DNA from: CAVQCT01 sp964520865
Lineage (GTDB): Bacteria; Zixibacteria; MSB-5A5; GN15; FEB-12
Reading direction: 5' to 3'
DNA: 64,000 nt
NCBI GenBank assembly: GCA_964520865.1
Contig: CAZFOY010000014.1
Coordinates: 1-64,000, forward strand
The number at the start of each line of letters is the position of its first letter. Position 1 is the stretch's first letter. Shown here one piece after another: positions 51,761 to 61,577 of the stretch. The notes under the pieces are model-generated. The model made no database searches and was not told where the DNA came from. It was given only the letters and a program-made list of their open reading frames with translations. Made by a program: the position numbers and the translations under genes.

Positions 51761-54012
51761 TCTTCGTCGGTCTTATCTTTCTTGGGATAGACGATCCGCT
51801 GATGAAACGTCCCGATCAGCATCTGCGTAAATGCTTCTTTGATCTTTGCCAAATCACGGAGGGTCAGAGGGCATTCATCGAGTTCCCCCGACTGAAACCG
51901 GTCGTTGATTATTCGCTGGATCAGATTGTTCAGCCGGGCCGGTTTGGGATCGTCCAGCGTTCGGCTCGCTGCCTCTACCGCATCGGCAAGCATGGCGATA
52001 CCCGTTTCACGGATCTGTGGTTTGGGTCCCGGATACCGGAATTTCTTGGCCGCCTCTTCATCGAGTCCCTGTTCCAATGCCTTGTTGTAGAAGTAAGTCT
52101 GCACCATGGTCCCGTGATGCTCTTCGATGAAGTTCAGTACCTCATCCGGAATATCCGCGTCTTCGCCCAGTTTCCTTCCCATCTTTACGTGCGAAGAGAG
52201 AATGATTGAGGACATCGACGGAGTCAGTTCTTCATGCCGCGATTTGACGCTGAGCTGGTTCTCGATAAAGTACTCCGGTATCTCTATCTTACCGATATCG
52301 TGGAAATAGGCGCCGACCCTGGCCAGCAGGGAGTTCCCTCCGATCGCCTTTGCGGCGGCCTCACTCAAATTTCCAACTACGATCGAATGATGAAACGTCC
52401 CGGGAGCTTCCAGTGCCAGCCGCTTGAGCAATGGATGGTTAAGATCGGAGAGCTCCAGGAGTGTGATATCGGTGGTAATTCCGAAAAGAGATTCGAAAAA
52501 CGGCAGAATACCGATAGTCAGCAATACGGTTACAATACCGTTGACCAGGCCGTAACCGACATCGGTAAGGATGTCCGGATTCACCGTAAGTTTGAGCGAC
52601 TCGACAAGGAAAATAAAGGCCGCGAATGTGAGCGAAGTCGAGTACATAATACGGAAGAATTCACTTCGCTTTCGCACATGGCGTGAAGTGAAGCAAGCGA
52701 CGGTGCCGACAACTATCGTCATGAACGACAGAGTGTAGTCAAACCGGTGCATCGTCCCGAGAATGAACGCAAGGACCACGGTAGAGAGTATCCCCACTTC
52801 CGCATCGAATAGAATCGTCACGAGAATCGGCAAGAGGGCGACCGCAAACAGGTAGATCGACAGATCGAACCGCTCCCCTTCCAGATAAGTGATGAACAAC
52901 TGCAGGGCAAATACAAGCATCAGCGCCAGCAGCTTGGGATTCGACTTGTAGATGTCTTTTCTGAAGAAATAGAGAAACAGGTAGAGCGTCGAAAAAGCAG
53001 CGAAAGCCAGCAGCATCCGGGCCAGCACCGGTATCATTCCGAGCAGAACGTCTTCGTCTCCCTGACTCCGGTCGATACGGACCATCTCTCGCAAGATCCG
53101 TTCCTGATCCTCGGTAACCTTCTGCCCTCGTCTCACTATGTACTCATCCGGCTCGATCACCTGCTTGACCTTGGAGATCGATGACAGCGCTTCCTCCACC
53201 CTCTTGTTGTATTCACCCATGTTGACGCGAAGGTTCGGTTGAATGAACGTCTTGCCGACCGAATAGTACAGCTCTTCGTCAACCGACGGGTCCGACGATC
53301 TCAAATGATTCAGCTCCGTCAGCAAACGGGTATTGGCATCGGTCAGGGTGTACAAACGGTCACGGTAATAGACCTGAGGGGTGTTGCCGATTCGGATTAT
53401 GACATTCTTGTTACGACTCTCCGGCAGTGAGTAGTGATCCGGCAGGACTCCTATCTGATAGATCTCGTCAGCAAAAATCGTCTGAAGCTGCACTCCCATC
53501 TTGTCGATATTTGGAAACGAAAGGGCCTGCGATATTGCCGAAGTGCTCAGCAGAGGGAATCTTTGTGAAATCGTTTTGACTGCGGTACTGTCGAAAAGAC
53601 CGGTAAGCGAATCGGGAGCAGCCGTCTTCTTCACCGAATCGATTAGCTGGACAAACTGATGGAGCCTGGAGAGCACATTGTGCGAGATGGTCGTATCATT
53701 GTCGATAACGAAGAGCGTCTGGTTCTTGGCCTCTTCCATCTCATCTTTGAGTTCCCGGTCGGTCTTGAGGACGGTGATTCGAAAGGGCGCCCGGATATCT
53801 TCGAGCGCAATCTCTCCCCGCCGGGGCATATTGAGCGGATCGTAGACCGACTCTCCCGGATAGAACCCGCCTACCAGCAACGAAAAGAAGACAAGAACGA
53901 GGAACTTGAACGTCTTCGACTGCAGAGAGGCCTGCGGTCTTTGCCGGGTCTCCGCCTGGACTTTCAGGAGCCTCTTGATTCGTCTTTTAAGTTTTAACAG
54001 GAATGAAAACAT
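51757..54012 (-). CDS. pgpH: 7TM-HD domain phosphohydrolase (PgpH type)
   Basis: A 751-residue protein: a cytosolic basic tail, one span (about 33-50), a large extracytoplasmic 7TMR-HDED domain (about 55-315), seven membrane spans (about 330-510) and a C-terminal HD domain with HHS, AYFHDIGKIEIPEYF and SSHVKMG. In Listeria PgpH degrades cyclic di-AMP, and the same activity is the best guess here. Confidence 0.9.
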   Translation of the reverse strand: MFSFLLKLKRRIKRLLKVQAETRQRPQASLQSKTFKFLVLVFFSLLVGGFYPGESVYDPLNMPRRGEIALEDIRAPFRITVLKTDRELKDEMEEAKNQTLFVIDNDTTISHNVLSRLHQFVQLIDSVKKTAAPDSLTGLFDSTAVKTISQRFPLLSTSAISQALSFPNIDKMGVQLQTIFADEIYQIGVLPDHYSLPESRNKNVIIRIGNTPQVYYRDRLYTLTDANTRLLTELNHLRSSDPSVDEELYYSVGKTFIQPNLRVNMGEYNKRVEEALSSISKVKQVIEPDEYIVRRGQKVTEDQERILREMVRIDRSQGDEDVLLGMIPVLARMLLAFAAFSTLYLFLYFFRKDIYKSNPKLLALMLVFALQLFITYLEGERFDLSIYLFAVALLPILVTILFDAEVGILSTVVLAFILGTMHRFDYTLSFMTIVVGTVACFTSRHVRKRSEFFRIMYSTSLTFAAFIFLVESLKLTVNPDILTDVGYGLVNGIVTVLLTIGILPFFESLFGITTDITLLELSDLNHPLLKRLALEAPGTFHHSIVVGNLSEAAAKAIGGNSLLARVGAYFHDIGKIEIPEYFIENQLSVKSRHEELTPSMSSIILSSHVKMGRKLGEDADIPDEVLNFIEEHHGTMVQTYFYNKALEQGLDEEAAKKFRYPGPKPQIRETGIAMLADAVEAASRTLDDPKPARLNNLIQRIINDRFQSGELDECPLTLRDLAKIKEAFTQMLIGTFHQRIVYPKKDKTDEE

Positions 54013-54032
54013 CTGGCGAATTCCTTTTCGCC

Positions 54033-55019
54033 TTATTCCTTTCTCCTACCGGTCTCGAATTTCTCGTAGGCCTTGATTATATTCTGCACCAGATGATGGC
54101 GCACGACATCCTTTTCCGTCAGGTAAACAAACTCTATTCCTTCGATCCCGGCCAAAATCTTCTGCACCCTGACCAGGCCGGACTTTCTTCGATCCGGAAG
54201 ATCAATCTGCGTGATATCGCCGGTGATCACCGCCTTTGATTTCTCCCCGATTCGTGTCAGGAACATCTTCATCTGCGCGTTGGTGGTGTTTTGCGCCTCG
54301 TCGAGTACAACGAACGATTCATTGAGGGTCCGTCCTCTCATGAATGCCAGCGGAGCGATCTCGATCACCCCGAGTTCCAGCAGTTTCCGAATCTTATCCG
54401 GCTGCAACATGTCGTACAACCCGTCGTACACCGGTCGCAAATAAGGATCTACCTTCGCCCGAATGTCTCCCGGAAGGAAGCCGAGCGATTCTCCCGCTTC
54501 GACCGCCGGTCTCGTAAATACAATCCGGTTGACCTTCTTGGCCTTCAGCTCCGCTACCGCCATGGCAACCGCAAGATACGTCTTGCCGGTACCGGCCGGA
54601 CCGATCGAGAAGACAATGTCATTCTGATCGACCGCATCGACATACTTGCTCTGGCCGATAGTCTTCGGCTTGATCGTCTTCTTCAACGAGTTGGTCAACA
54701 GCTGCTCGGTCGAGATAAACTCGGCCGGGCCGAAGCCGTTCTCTTTGACCATGCCGATGGCGTAATTGACGTATTGCTCGGTAATGTAGTCCCCCTGCTT
54801 TATCCGCGTGATAAGATCGGTGAGCAGACGATACACTTTGTCGACTTCCGAAGAAGTTCCTTCGATCGTGACCCGGTCGCCCCGCGCAACTATCTTGGTC
54901 TGAAATTGTGTCTCGATTATCCGAAGAAAGACTTCATTCTGCCCGAACAACAGGCGCTGATCTATCCCCTCGAGCACAAACGTCCGCGTTACCGGTTTCT
55001 CATTAACGTCGATTCCCAT
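54033..55019 (-). CDS. phoH: PhoH-like ATPase
   Basis: A 328-residue protein with an N-terminal KH-like region (about 35-75) and a P-loop NTPase with Walker A GPAGTGKTY (140-148) and Walker B FVVLDEAQNT. PhoH proteins are linked to RNA metabolism; genetic proximity to ybeY is common. It lies between aspS (13 bp) and pgpH (20 bp). Confidence 0.94.
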   Translation of the reverse strand: MGIDVNEKPVTRTFVLEGIDQRLLFGQNEVFLRIIETQFQTKIVARGDRVTIEGTSSEVDKVYRLLTDLITRIKQGDYITEQYVNYAIGMVKENGFGPAEFISTEQLLTNSLKKTIKPKTIGQSKYVDAVDQNDIVFSIGPAGTGKTYLAVAMAVAELKAKKVNRIVFTRPAVEAGESLGFLPGDIRAKVDPYLRPVYDGLYDMLQPDKIRKLLELGVIEIAPLAFMRGRTLNESFVVLDEAQNTTNAQMKMFLTRIGEKSKAVITGDITQIDLPDRRKSGLVRVQKILAGIEGIEFVYLTEKDVVRHHLVQNIIKAYEKFETGRRKE

Positions 55020-55032
55020 ACTCTTTTTGAGT

Positions 55033-56853
55033 CTATTCTCCTTTAATTACAAGTCCCAGTTCGTCCAGCTGAGCCTGGTCGACTTCAGAGGGTGCACCAT
55101 CCATCAACGATTGTGCGTTCGCCGTCTTGGGAAACGCTATGACGTCGCGAATGGTGTCCGTGCCGGTCATCAGCGTTACGAGTCGATCGAGCCCGCAAGC
55201 AACGCCGGCGTGCGGCGGTGCGCCATACTCGAGCGCCCGAAGCAGGAACCCGAACATCTTCTCCGCTCTGGCATCATCGATACCCAGAATGTTAAGCACC
55301 TTCTGCTGCAGCTCGCGGCGGTTGATTCGCTGACCGCCGGATGCAATCTCCCACCCATTGATTACCAGGTCGTATTGTTCGGCCCGCGCCTTGCGCCAGG
55401 GATGTTCAAGGCTGCTTCCAGGCAAGTTTGAGCTGAAACCTTCTTCAATCAACGGCAAATCTTCCTCGACCGGATGGGACACGATATTGTGCATCGCTGA
55501 GAATGTCTTTGATTCCTCATCGTATTCAAACAGCGGAAACCGCATCACCCAGAGCATCCGCCACTGATTGCGGTCGGCCAGATTGTGTTCCCGTCCCAGC
55601 AGGAGCCGGAGCTGGCCGAGAATCTTCTCCGTCTTCTCGCTCTTGTCGGAAACAATGAACAGGGCATCCCCTTTGCCTGCGCCGGCCTTTTCGACCAATT
55701 TATCTTTGACACTCTCGCCGATGAACTTGAGAATCGGCGACTTGTCCTCTGACTCTGTCCGCAGAATGTAGGCGAGGCCGCCGGCTCCGAAACTTTTCGC
55801 TTTCTCGGTCAGCTCGTCTATCTGCTTGCGGGAGTAACTGCCTCCCCCTTTCAGGACGATGCCCTTGACAACTCCGCCGTTCTTTACATTATCGGCAAAT
55901 ACCTTGAAATCGCAATCGCGGACTTCGTCGGACAGGTCGACCAACTCCATACCGAATCTGAGATCCGGCTTGTCGATTCCCCAGCGAGTCATCACCTCGT
56001 CGTAGGTGAACCTCGGGAACGGTGTCTCGATGTCGACATCGAGAATCGACTTGAACACGCTCTTCATCATCCGCTCGATGACTCCGAAGACGTCATCCGG
56101 CGTAACATAAGACATCTCGAGATCGATCTGGGTATGTTCCGGTTGGCGGTCGGCCCGAAGATCTTCATCGCGGAGACATCGGGCGATCTGAAAGTACTTG
56201 TCGAACCCCGAGACCATGAGAATCTGTTTCAGCAGTTGTGGCGATTGCGGGAGGGCGTAGAACTTTCCCCTGGACACCCGGCTGGGAACGACATAGTCCC
56301 GCGCCCCCTCAGGGGTCGATCGGATCAACAGCGGCGTTTCTATTTCGTAGAAGCCTTCACCGCTCAGATAGTTCCTTACCGCCAGCGCGGTCTCATGCCG
56401 CACCCGGAGCTTCTCCTGCAGCGGTTTGCGCCGAAGATCCAGATAACGGTATTCCAGCCGAAGGACCTCGCTTGCTTTCGGATCATCGACAATCTCAAAC
56501 GGAGGAGTTTTCGACTCCGAAAGGATGAAATACTTCTCCACCCGCACCTCAATCTCTCCGGTCGCCATCCTCTCATTCACCGACCCGTCCGGTCTCGGAC
56601 CTACTTCTCCGACCGCGGCTATGACGAATTCACTGCGAGTCCGCTCAGCTTCGGATAACATCGATGAATCGATTGCTTCCGGATCGACCACAATCTGGGT
56701 GATACCGTAGCGGTCGCGAAGATCTATAAAAAGCACACCGCCCAAATTGCGCTGGCTGTTCACCCAGCCGTTGAGCCGGACTTTCATTCCGACGTCCGAC
56801 TTCCGCAACTCTCCGCAAGTGTGCGTACGTTTGATTTCACTATAAGGGGGCAC
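55033..56853 (-). CDS. aspS: Aspartyl-tRNA synthetase (bacterial type)
   Basis: A 606-residue class II synthetase with the N-terminal OB anticodon domain, motif 2 and 3 regions (FQIARCLRDEDLRADRQPEHTQID, GVACGLDRLVTLMTG) and the bacterial GAD insertion (about 310-420). The start is GTG with AGAGG five bases upstream. Whether it is discriminating (Asp only) or also charges tRNA-Asn cannot be settled here, although the bacterial type is often non-discriminating when gatCAB is present. It heads a five-gene operon. Confidence 0.96.
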   Translation of the reverse strand: MPPYSEIKRTHTCGELRKSDVGMKVRLNGWVNSQRNLGGVLFIDLRDRYGITQIVVDPEAIDSSMLSEAERTRSEFVIAAVGEVGPRPDGSVNERMATGEIEVRVEKYFILSESKTPPFEIVDDPKASEVLRLEYRYLDLRRKPLQEKLRVRHETALAVRNYLSGEGFYEIETPLLIRSTPEGARDYVVPSRVSRGKFYALPQSPQLLKQILMVSGFDKYFQIARCLRDEDLRADRQPEHTQIDLEMSYVTPDDVFGVIERMMKSVFKSILDVDIETPFPRFTYDEVMTRWGIDKPDLRFGMELVDLSDEVRDCDFKVFADNVKNGGVVKGIVLKGGGSYSRKQIDELTEKAKSFGAGGLAYILRTESEDKSPILKFIGESVKDKLVEKAGAGKGDALFIVSDKSEKTEKILGQLRLLLGREHNLADRNQWRMLWVMRFPLFEYDEESKTFSAMHNIVSHPVEEDLPLIEEGFSSNLPGSSLEHPWRKARAEQYDLVINGWEIASGGQRINRRELQQKVLNILGIDDARAEKMFGFLLRALEYGAPPHAGVACGLDRLVTLMTGTDTIRDVIAFPKTANAQSLMDGAPSEVDQAQLDELGLVIKGE

Positions 56854-57174
56854 CGGGTCCTCTTGAATTAGGTGTTCTATATTCTTATCGGCATGTGCCA
56901 GTTAACGTTAAGCGTCTAAAAAGTAGTCGCTTACCGGATAAAAGGTATGCTATTGCGAAAGAGAAGTCAATAGAGCCGGGACCATCCGCCGGGGCTCAAG
57001 ACAAAGCCTGACTCTTTCCTGCCGATACCGTCTAATATGGATGTATCAGCCCATTTGCAGCCGATGAGGTGGTCAGGAGAATATCCTCAAGGTGGCGCAT
57101 TGGCTGTTGACAAATCGGCCCTTCGACGGTTACTTGGATTTAGCTTGTAAGCATTTGTTGTCGAAAAGGTTAGT
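56854..57174. promoter_or_regulatory. Divergent intergenic region between aspS and the second EIIA gene
   Basis: A 321-bp region without a convincing gene. On the plus strand a consensus TTGACA (57107-57112) has only weak -10 candidates (TTACTT at 57130, TAGCTT at 57141). On the minus strand TTAACT, 18 bp, TATAGA (56876-56881) could serve aspS. The remainder shows no repeat or RNA I can name. Confidence 0.35.
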
Positions 57175-57675
57175 ATGAACGTCTCGCGCTATTTTAACGA
57201 AGCCCTGGTTAAACTCGAAATGGAAACCGTTGTCGAGCCCCAGGGAGAAGAAGAGTCGCTGGCAAAATTCCAGCAACGGAGCAAGGAAGCTGTGCTCGAC
57301 GAGCTGGTCAACCTTCTCGAGACGGGCAACCGAATCGGCAATCACAACAAGCTGATAATTGACTTTGTCAACCGGGAGCGAAAGGCGACTACCGGAATCG
57401 GCCACGGGGTCGCGATACCCCACGTCCGGACAATGCAGGCGAAGGAGTTCATTATCGCCTTTGCCCGGTCCACCAGGGGGTACGAATTCGAGGCAATGGA
57501 CGGCGAGCCGGTACACCTGTTCTTTATCATGGCTGCTCCCCCGTACGATGACACTCTCTATCTTCGAATATTCAAGTCGCTCGCCGAGATGCTTCAGTAC
57601 GAATCGTTCCGCGACGAACTGATGACGCTCAAGAGCCCGGGCGAACTGATCCGAGCCCTGCGCTCAATGGAATAG
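57175..57675 (+). CDS. PTS EIIA domain protein, second copy
   Basis: A 166-residue EIIA of the fructose/PtsN type with phosphoacceptor His83 in GHGVAIPHVRT. Compared with the copy at 18571-19023 it has about 16 extra residues near the N-terminus (EPQGEEESLAKFQQRSK). No sugar permease is adjacent. A regulatory role is likely. The ATG has AAAAGG upstream. Confidence 0.87.
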   Translation: MNVSRYFNEALVKLEMETVVEPQGEEESLAKFQQRSKEAVLDELVNLLETGNRIGNHNKLIIDFVNRERKATTGIGHGVAIPHVRTMQAKEFIIAFARSTRGYEFEAMDGEPVHLFFIMAAPPYDDTLYLRIFKSLAEMLQYESFRDELMTLKSPGELIRALRSME

Positions 57676-57716
57676 CGGTAACGTCCGTCTCTCCATGTCC
57701 CCGCAATTTCTCACTG

Positions 57717-57750
57717 CAAATGAAAGCGGGCTCTCGAACGAGAGCCCGCT
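57717..57750 (-). terminator. Terminator of the M6 protease gene
   Basis: A near-perfect 12-bp hairpin (AGCGGGCTCTCG/CGAGAGCCCGCT, very short loop). On the minus strand it runs into TTTCATTT, so it serves the protease gene. On the plus strand, after the EIIA gene, no U tract follows, though it may still slow transcription. Confidence 0.8.
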
Positions 57751-57783
57751 AAACCAATCGGTTGTCAGTATAATCCGCGATTC

Positions 57784-60700
57784 CTACGGACAGGCTACCG
57801 GCGCCGGGCCGGAACCGAACGAATAGTCGACAAGATAGATTACATCGCCAATGTCTACGGCACCATCACCATTAACATCCGCTTCCTCGTCGCAGGCAGG
57901 CGCCGGACCGGTGCCGAAGGAATAATCGACAAGGTAGATCAGGTCGGTGATGTCGACAACATCTTCCGAATCTCCGTTGACGTTTCCACGCATCCCGATA
58001 CAACACCCGGCGGCACCGGTGTAGAAATCGAACGTTTCGCTCGACCAGGTGGAAGTGCTGGCAAGGTCAACCGCTTTCACTCTCCAGTAATAGTGGCCCG
58101 GATCGTTCAATGCGGTACCGAACGTGTGGGTTGTGTCGGTAAGATTAGCTGCTTCGGTATAAGTTGCGAAGGTCGAATCCTCCGACACCCACAGGGTGTA
58201 AGTCACGGCGTCTCCGGGGTCAGGATCAGTAGTGGTATGCCAGACAAATGTCGGCGAAGTTCCGACCATGGCCGATGAATCGGCCGGCATGGTGAGACCA
58301 AAGCTGTTCGGCGCCTGATCGACCGCGTTCACATAGAACGAACGCGCACTCGAATACGGCGTATATTGATATCCATCGAACGCGCGGCTTCTCCAGAAGA
58401 ACTGCTGATCTTCGGTAAGCGGCGTTGACACCGTCCATGAGGTTGTCCCCGAACCGGACGCTACTCCGGTAGTGGACACGAACAGGTTCGTAAGAAGACT
58501 ATCCGTAAACACCTCGAAATCATATGTCAACGGATCGCCGTCCGGATCGGCGGCATTGTTGACTGTCAGCTGCGGAGTGGCGCTCGTCATCATCTGCTTC
58601 TCCGCCGGCTGAGACAGAGTCACGCCTGCCGCAACACCATTCATATGGAAGCGAATCCGCCGCCAGCTCGACCAGTCGCTGCCGTCATACACGCGAACAC
58701 GGACGAAATAAGTGCGACTGGACTCGAGTGGAAGCCCGCTGTAAGCAATACTCGTCGGGCTGCCTGGAATGATTCCGGTGTCCCACATGTCGCTCGAATT
58801 GGAACAGAGACCGCCCGAACCGACCTGAACCTGGTATTGTGTCACCGAGCCTCCGGTCGTGTCGCTCGTTGTCCACTCAAACGTCGGAGACGTATTGACC
58901 ACGTGATCGATCGCCTCACCCGCGATCGTAACCGTGTCTACGTACGGATTGCTCAGGGCATTAACGTCACCGCCCATATTCAGGTAATCGGCTATTCGGG
59001 CCATCACCGTGTCTTTCGTTGAATAGCCCGTTGTCGTGAACAGGTCAGAGATCCCTTCGAACCCAAAACTGAACAGGACGAGGCGATAGGTCCCGGCGTA
59101 GCTGATCCCCTGCACTCCTCCCGTCGGGATGGTGAATTCCGTGTTGGCGCCGGCCAACGGAGTTACGTTCTGCGGATGGCTCTGATTTGTCCCCGAAGCA
59201 TATCGTACTTTAATTCCGTTGCCGATATCCGAACCAAGCTCACCGTTCAGGATCGGGAAGAGCTGATCGTTGACGTAAGATACCTTAAGATAATTGCTGA
59301 CGAAGCTCGGATTACTCGAACTCAGTTGACCGACGATCGACTGCCCGGTCAGGAAGAGATTCCCGCCGTTATCCATAAATCCTTCCATCGCCGTCACATC
59401 GGCCGATGACAGGATATTGGGTCGGTCGCTTCCGGTCAGCCAGATGACGCCGCGATAGTTCTCGAGTTGAGCGGCGGTCGGCGAGCCTGAGACTGATTTG
59501 TCGTAGACGTCGTATGGAAGGCGGAGATCGTTCAGCGAAGTAGTCACTGCCTCCTGCCAGTTGTCGCCGTTGTCGTCGTCGACCACCAGCACCTGCGGCG
59601 TGCCGATATGCAGCTCCATTCCGAATTCCTTCGTGCCGAGCGGATTGTCGCACGTAATCTCGAGGAAGAAGGAGTCAATGCAAGGATCGAAATCCTGTGG
59701 CACGGTGAAGCTGAGCGGGGAGAGGAAATTGTTCGCCGTCCCCCCTTCGGCCGCTATACTGCCGAGGTTCACGCTCGGCGTCCCAAAGACAATACCGAGA
59801 TTGTCTGAACTCAGCGTGCCGGTGACGTTGGTCGCCGCTTCCCACTGATTCAGAAGCGAGAATTTGAAAGTAATCGTCTCACCCGGTTCGACCACACCGT
59901 TGCCGTTGCCGAACGCGGAATCGGAAAACGATGACGTCACCAATTCGAACCGCGGGCGCGAGTAATTGATATCGAGATTCGCCGTCATGATCGAGTCGGG
60001 AGCAGAAATGTTCCACACCGACGTGCGCGTCTTGTTACCGTTATACTTGCGAGTATTCGGCACTGAGAGATCGGAGAATTCAGTCTGAGACAGAGTCGAC
60101 CAGACATCGCCTCCATCCCCCTGGTTGACGTTGTTCTGCAGATCGAGCCGACCGTCCGCCTGCATGACCGCGAGCAGCGGATGGTTCTCGTTCGTATTAC
60201 CGCCGACACTCTCGTCAACATGGAAGATGAGCAGACCGGAGCCGGGTATACCCGGATCATTCCCCGTTTTCTGTCGGTTCTCGATCAGGAAGTATTCGTT
60301 GCCGACCGTCCCGTTCTCCCATACCCGGTAAGCTACCGGGTTGTAAATGCTTTCGGGGATTTGTACATCCTGCTGATTCGCTGTCATATTGGTCGGGGTT
60401 AGGAATCCGAGTTCCTTCTTGCACCAAGCATCGAAAAATGCCGGATAGCGTCCGGAGTAATTCCAACTGCCACCCGCCATCAGGGACCAGTCGCCGATTC
60501 CGGCCGAAGAATAATCCGTGTCGTAGAGATCGGGCAGTCCGAGAAAGTGACCATACTCATGGCAGAACACACCCATCGTGATAAGACCGAGCCCCTGGAA
60601 CTCCTCAGGTTCGGTGGTATAGCTCTGCACGTTGATACCGTCCAGATGCATCGTGTAACTCGTCGACCAGGAATGGGACCAGATCATTGCCGAAGATCCG

Positions 60701-61365
60701 GTCTGTTCGGCGCCTGCTCCGGCGTGCACGATAAACACACCATCGCACCAGCCGTTACCGTCGTTGTCGAATTGAGAAAAATCGACCAGAGGATCGGCCA
60801 ATGTAATGGCATCTTCCGCCATCCGCTGTGCATTGTTGGGATAGCTCCCGAATCCGTTGTCGTTATTCACGTAATAGGCGTACGTTTGAGGCAGGCGAAG
60901 CCAGCCGACAACCGTCCCCTGGAGATAGAATTTGCCGTACGAGTTCTCGTAGTAGAACTCGGTCATCGAATAGTGGTTGTCGGTGCTGTCGTCGGAAAAG
61001 AGAAGATTCTGGAAATCCGAAGGCTGAGCGTAGATACTTCCGCCGCTGGCCGGATTGTCCGAAAAATCGGCAAGAATGACCACCACCCTGAATGTATCCG
61101 GCGCAGATCTTGCCGCGAGGGCCTGATTCGGGGAAGTCTTGGGATTATAGTAGCCGGGAATTCCGGCGTCGACGCCTTTGGCTTTCGCCGCGGCCAATCG
61201 CTGGATAATCGCGTCAAGCTGGCCCGACTGCTTCAGCTGCTGGACCAGTTCGGGGGACGGCGGCATTGCCTGTACCGGCAGTTGAAAAAGCGACAGCCCA
61301 ACCACCATCGCGAGCAGAGAGAGCAGACTGGTCTGGCGGGACCAAAAGCGGATAGCAGATGTCAA
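57784..61365 (-). CDS. Secreted M6-type metalloprotease with dockerin-like C-terminus
   Basis: The TTG at 61365 is chosen because AGGAGG stands seven bases before it. It gives 1193 residues starting with a Sec signal peptide (basic RFWSRQ, hydrophobic LLSLLAMVVGLSLF, cleavage after VQA). The M6/immune-inhibitor-A-like catalytic domain has the zinc site HEYGHFLGLPDLYD (near residue 268). A CARDB-like region, a ThuA/GATase-like segment (VLVVDDDNGDNW) and fibronectin-like modules with TSPTFEW and TPQLTV follow. The end is two dockerin-type repeats (NVNGDSEDVVDITDLIYLV, DVNGDGAVDIGDVIYLV). No cohesin gene is seen. This ending is frequent in Zixibacteria and related MAGs, from my general knowledge. 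Confidence 0.88.
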   Translation of the reverse strand: MTSAIRFWSRQTSLLSLLAMVVGLSLFQLPVQAMPPSPELVQQLKQSGQLDAIIQRLAAAKAKGVDAGIPGYYNPKTSPNQALAARSAPDTFRVVVILADFSDNPASGGSIYAQPSDFQNLLFSDDSTDNHYSMTEFYYENSYGKFYLQGTVVGWLRLPQTYAYYVNNDNGFGSYPNNAQRMAEDAITLADPLVDFSQFDNDGNGWCDGVFIVHAGAGAEQTGSSAMIWSHSWSTSYTMHLDGINVQSYTTEPEEFQGLGLITMGVFCHEYGHFLGLPDLYDTDYSSAGIGDWSLMAGGSWNYSGRYPAFFDAWCKKELGFLTPTNMTANQQDVQIPESIYNPVAYRVWENGTVGNEYFLIENRQKTGNDPGIPGSGLLIFHVDESVGGNTNENHPLLAVMQADGRLDLQNNVNQGDGGDVWSTLSQTEFSDLSVPNTRKYNGNKTRTSVWNISAPDSIMTANLDINYSRPRFELVTSSFSDSAFGNGNGVVEPGETITFKFSLLNQWEAATNVTGTLSSDNLGIVFGTPSVNLGSIAAEGGTANNFLSPLSFTVPQDFDPCIDSFFLEITCDNPLGTKEFGMELHIGTPQVLVVDDDNGDNWQEAVTTSLNDLRLPYDVYDKSVSGSPTAAQLENYRGVIWLTGSDRPNILSSADVTAMEGFMDNGGNLFLTGQSIVGQLSSSNPSFVSNYLKVSYVNDQLFPILNGELGSDIGNGIKVRYASGTNQSHPQNVTPLAGANTEFTIPTGGVQGISYAGTYRLVLFSFGFEGISDLFTTTGYSTKDTVMARIADYLNMGGDVNALSNPYVDTVTIAGEAIDHVVNTSPTFEWTTSDTTGGSVTQYQVQVGSGGLCSNSSDMWDTGIIPGSPTSIAYSGLPLESSRTYFVRVRVYDGSDWSSWRRIRFHMNGVAAGVTLSQPAEKQMMTSATPQLTVNNAADPDGDPLTYDFEVFTDSLLTNLFVSTTGVASGSGTTSWTVSTPLTEDQQFFWRSRAFDGYQYTPYSSARSFYVNAVDQAPNSFGLTMPADSSAMVGTSPTFVWHTTTDPDPGDAVTYTLWVSEDSTFATYTEAANLTDTTHTFGTALNDPGHYYWRVKAVDLASTSTWSSETFDFYTGAAGCCIGMRGNVNGDSEDVVDITDLIYLVDYSFGTGPAPACDEEADVNGDGAVDIGDVIYLVDYSFGSGPAPVACP

Positions 61366-61408
61366 TGTTAGACCTCCTGAAAAGCGTGTACGTCGGAAGT
61401 TATATAGC

Positions 61409-61436
61409 AAAATACAAAACTTCCCTGTTTTGTCAA
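61409..61436 (-). promoter_or_regulatory. Promoter of the M6 protease gene
   Basis: On the minus strand TTGACA, 16 bp, TATTTT, about 45 bp before the TTG start. An inverted repeat TTCCTCC-N10-GGAGGAA (61441-61464) abuts the -35 and could be an operator. Confidence 0.5.
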
Positions 61437-61484
61437 ACCATTCCTCCCGACTGATACGGAGGAACGCGAGATATATGAATTCAT

Positions 61485-61498
61485 GCCGGCATGCCGGC
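61485..61498. repeat. Perfect 14-bp palindrome GCCGGCATGCCGGC
   Basis: It lies between the NlpC/P60 gene and the protease promoter. It could be an operator or an incidental palindrome. No U tract follows on either strand, so it is not a terminator. Confidence 0.4.
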
Positions 61499-61577
61499 GA
61501 CTGTTCTTATACCCTTTTATGTCGACCACGGCCCCAATTTGTCTACTAATCTGTCTATCTATTTTGACAGAGTGTGT

